Positions 4,906-6,342 of a stretch of 6,342 nt of DNA are shown one piece after another; the first letter of the stretch is position 1; the number at the start of each line of letters is the position of its first letter. The position numbers and the translations under genes are program-made. The stretch comes from Actinomycetes bacterium (GTDB lineage: Bacteria; Actinomycetota; Thermoleophilia; Solirubrobacterales; 70-9), in contig JAEYSQ010000203.1 in assembly GCA_023434465.1 (NCBI GenBank), positions 1 through 6,342 of the forward strand, in the 5' to 3' direction. The notes under the pieces were generated by a model that did no database searches, was not told the origin of the DNA, and saw only the letters and a program-made list of their open reading frames with translations.

Positions 4906-5793
4906 ATGAACCGTGAAGAAAAAGCCGCGCTGATCGACGAGATCGGTGCAGAGATCGAATCATCCGAAGCGATCTTCGCCGTGGACTACCGGGGTATCTC
5001 GGTAACCCAGGCGGCTGAGCTGCGCGGTGGTCTGCGCGAGGCGGATGCGACGTTCAAGATCGTCAAAAACCGTCTCACCAAGATCGCCGCTGAAAAGGCC
5101 GGTGCCACGGAGCTGAATGAACTGCTCCAGGGTCCGACCGCACTCACCTTCGTCAAGGGCGACACTGCCGCCGCGGCGAAGGCGATCACCAGCTTCAACA
5201 AGGAGCACGAGGTTCTCACCTACAAGGGTGGGATCATGGGCGACACCGTCCTCGACGAGGGCCGTTTCACCGCGATCTCCAAGCTCCCGACCCGTGATGT
5301 CCTCAACGGTCAGCTGGCCGGCATTGTCGCCAGCCCGCTGGTCACTCTCACCCGCGGCCTGGGATCGATGATCTCCGGCCTCGCGATCGCCCTCCAGCAG
5401 GTGGCCGATCAGGGTCTGGTCGGAGGCGCATCCGCGCCGGCGGCCGAAGAAGCAGAAGCTGCCGAAGCTCCGGCCGAGGAAGCACCTGCCGAAGAGGCCG
5501 CTACTGAAGAGGCTCCGGAAGCCGAGGCTGACGCCCCGGCCGAGGAATCCGCCGAGGAAGCACCGGCCGAAGAGGCCGCTGCCGAAGAGGCTCCGGAAGC
5601 CGAGGCTGACGCCCCGGCCGAAGCGGCAGAAGCTGATGAACCCGCAGCAGAGGCACCGGCCGAAGAGGCCGAGGCTTCGGATGAACCTGAAGACAATGCA
5701 GAGGCGCCGGCCGATGAGGCCACCGATGGTGCCGATGAAAACGAAGAGGCGCCGGCCGCAGAGGCCACTGACGGTGCCGACGCTAAGGAGTAA
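4906..5793 (+). CDS. rplJ: 50S ribosomal protein L10 with 123-residue acidic Ala/Glu tail
   Basis: The 295-residue protein starts at ATG 4906 (protein start MNREEKAALIDEIG), with AGG at 4898-4900. The frame stays open upstream to a GTG at 4801, but that stretch runs through the leader terminator and does not look like L10, so it is rejected as coding. L10 anchors to 23S rRNA beside L11 and carries the L12 dimers on its C-terminal helix. The globular part (1-140) shows the family motifs AIFAVDYRGISVTQ (22-35), FKIVKNRLTKIA (50-61), LLQGPTALTF (73-82) and YKGGIMGD (106-113). The stalk helix is about 143-172 (SPLVTLTRGLGSMISGLAIA). The usual protein ends near residue 175; here residues 173-295 form an Ala/Glu/Pro/Asp tail with a single basic residue (Lys294), built from tandem repeats. 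It is followed by rplL after 5 bases. Confidence 0.96.
   Translation: MNREEKAALIDEIGAEIESSEAIFAVDYRGISVTQAAELRGGLREADATFKIVKNRLTKIAAEKAGATELNELLQGPTALTFVKGDTAAAAKAITSFNKEHEVLTYKGGIMGDTVLDEGRFTAISKLPTRDVLNGQLAGIVASPLVTLTRGLGSMISGLAIALQQVADQGLVGGASAPAAEEAEAAEAPAEEAPAEEAATEEAPEAEADAPAEESAEEAPAEEAAAEEAPEAEADAPAEAAEADEPAAEAPAEEAEASDEPEDNAEAPADEATDGADENEEAPAAEATDGADAKE
5473..5628 (+). repeat. 78-bp tandem duplication in the rplJ tail
   Basis: Two adjacent copies (5473-5550 and 5551-5628) encode 26-residue units (residues 190-215 and 216-241). The first 70 bases differ at only three positions; the last 8 have diverged. Smaller Ala-Glu-Glu-Ala-Pro units lie inside each copy, and a decayed partial copy follows to about 5690. 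High DNA identity, including at third positions, indicates recent duplication rather than only selection for composition. Confidence 0.9.
5701..5790 (+). repeat. 45-bp tandem repeat at the end of rplJ
   Basis: Copies at 5701-5745 and 5746-5790 match at 36 of 45 positions and encode EAPADEATDGADENE and EAPAAEATDGADAKE. The second copy ends in AAGGAG (5785-5790), which also serves as the rplL ribosome-binding site. It is older and less similar than the 78-bp repeat upstream. Confidence 0.8.
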
Positions 5794-5798
5794 CAGAG

Positions 5799-6185
5799 AT
5801 GGCAACCAGCACCGAAGAATGGATTGAAGAGCTCAAGGGCATCAGCGTCCTCGAGCTGAGCGAGCGCATCAAGGCTCTCGAAGAGGAGTTCGGCGTTTCG
5901 GCCACGGCCGTCGCCGCCGCTGCTCCCGCCGCCGCTGGCGGTGGTGACGCCGGAGGAGACGCCGACGAGGGCAGCTCCACCGTCGACGTCGTCCTGACCG
6001 ATGTCGGGGAGAAGAAGGTCCCGGTCATCAAGGTCGTCCGCGCCGCCACCGGTCTCGGTCTCAAGGAGGCCAAGGCTCTGGTCGACGAGGCTCCCAAGCC
6101 GGTCAAGGAAGGCGTCGAGAAGGACGAGGCCGAGAAGCTCAAGGCCGAGCTCGAAGAAGCCGGCGCCAAGGTCGAACTCAAGTAG
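5799..6185 (+). CDS. rplL: 50S ribosomal protein L7/L12
   Basis: The 128-residue protein starts at ATG 5799; AAGGAG at 5785-5790, in the last codons of rplJ, is a near-ideal ribosome-binding site eight bases upstream and helps explain the higher output needed for this multi-copy protein. L12 dimers bind the L10 helix and recruit and activate translational GTPases. The N-terminal dimerisation domain (about 1-34) has WIEELKGISVLELSERIKAL. A flexible Ala/Gly/Asp hinge follows (35-60). The C-terminal factor-binding domain (61-128) has VIKVVRAATGLGLKEAKALV (76-95) and ends AEKLKAELEEAGAKVELK. The length is typical for the family. The acidic hinge GGGDAGGDADEGSS is a little longer in Gly/Asp than usual. 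Confidence 0.98.
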   Translation: MATSTEEWIEELKGISVLELSERIKALEEEFGVSATAVAAAAPAAAGGGDAGGDADEGSSTVDVVLTDVGEKKVPVIKVVRAATGLGLKEAKALVDEAPKPVKEGVEKDEAEKLKAELEEAGAKVELK

Positions 6186-6204
6186 AGCCCGACCACAGCG
6201 TTTC

Positions 6205-6257
6205 GGCCCGGGTCAATCGACCCAGGCCCCCCGAAGGGCGCCCCAGGGCGCCCTTCG
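6205..6257 (+). terminator. Two hairpins downstream of rplL, candidate terminator/attenuator or processing site
   Basis: Hairpin 1: GGCC-C-GGGTC (6205-6214) pairs with GACCC-A-GGCC (6219-6227 region) around the loop AATC, with one C-A mismatch. Hairpin 2: CGAAGGGCGCC (6232-6242) pairs perfectly over 11 bp with GGCGCCCTTCG (6247-6257) around a 4-base loop. Neither is followed by a T run (CCGTTAACCC follows), so termination may be partial. This is the usual position between rplL and rpoB where many bacteria attenuate or process the transcript. The remaining 6258-6342 shows only C-rich sequence with no gene I can support. Confidence 0.55.
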
Positions 6258-6342
6258 CCGTTAACCCAGCACCCGCCCCCAAGCACCCGCCGCCCCAGAG
6301 AACCCCGCCCGTCCGCGAGGGTGAAGTTTCCGTGGCATAGAC

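Noticed and set aside
5473..5628. CRISPR-like or mobile-element origin for the direct repeats
   Set aside because: The repeats are directly adjacent, multiples of three and in frame within rplJ, as expected for coding tandem duplication, with no spacers or inverted ends.
4960..5805. Reverse-strand open frame of 281 codons opposite rplJ
   Set aside because: Its Gly/Phe/Arg-rich sequence is simply the complement of the Ala/Glu repeat tail.

Overview
The window is a high-GC bacterial chromosome segment carrying the conserved rpmG-secE-nusG-rplK-rplA and rplJ-rplL block, with an unrelated surface-protein gene entering from the left edge. The protein style points to the phylum Actinomycetota. A deep lineage such as Thermoleophilia/Solirubrobacterales is my best guess, from the style of the Ig-like secreted protein, a short NusG without the long N-terminal extension of Streptomyces or Mycobacterium, and actinobacterial-type features in the L10 leader. 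This assignment is by recognition, not by search.

Layout. 1-1233 is the 3' part of a secreted, Ig-like/CARDB-like protein gene, closed by a strong GC hairpin (about 1251-1295). 1297-1457 is a short non-coding stretch with weak promoter-like elements. Then comes a tightly packed operon: rpmG (1458-1622), secE with a GTG start overlapping the rpmG stop by one base (1622-2128), nusG (2137-2658), rplK (2688-3110), rplA (3113-3898) and a TTG-started lipoprotein gene (3902-4672). A terminator-like hairpin lies over the lipoprotein stop (4661-4691). A second unit follows: candidate promoter (about 4706-4741), an L10 leader RNA (4742-4800), an intrinsic terminator inside the leader (4827-4851), rplJ (4906-5793), rplL (5799-6185), and two hairpins after rplL (6205-6257). 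The remaining bases, 6258-6342, contain no gene I can support; rpoB is the expected next gene but is not reached.

How the genes work together. L33, L11, L1, L10 and L7/L12 are large-subunit proteins. L11 and the L10-L12 stalk form the GTPase-associated centre, and L1 forms the opposite stalk. SecE is the small essential subunit of the SecYEG translocon, and NusG is the general elongation factor that also couples transcription to translation. The lipoprotein is exported and has no evident link to translation beyond its position.

The content is mostly conserved housekeeping DNA and I do not see a new defence or mobile system. The items worth a second look are: the two-repeat, cysteine-paired lipoprotein that sits one codon behind and in the same frame as rplA; the L10 leader with a possible terminator/antiterminator switch; and the 123-residue acidic Ala/Glu tail on L10 that is growing by DNA tandem duplication, alongside acidic extensions on L1 and SecE.
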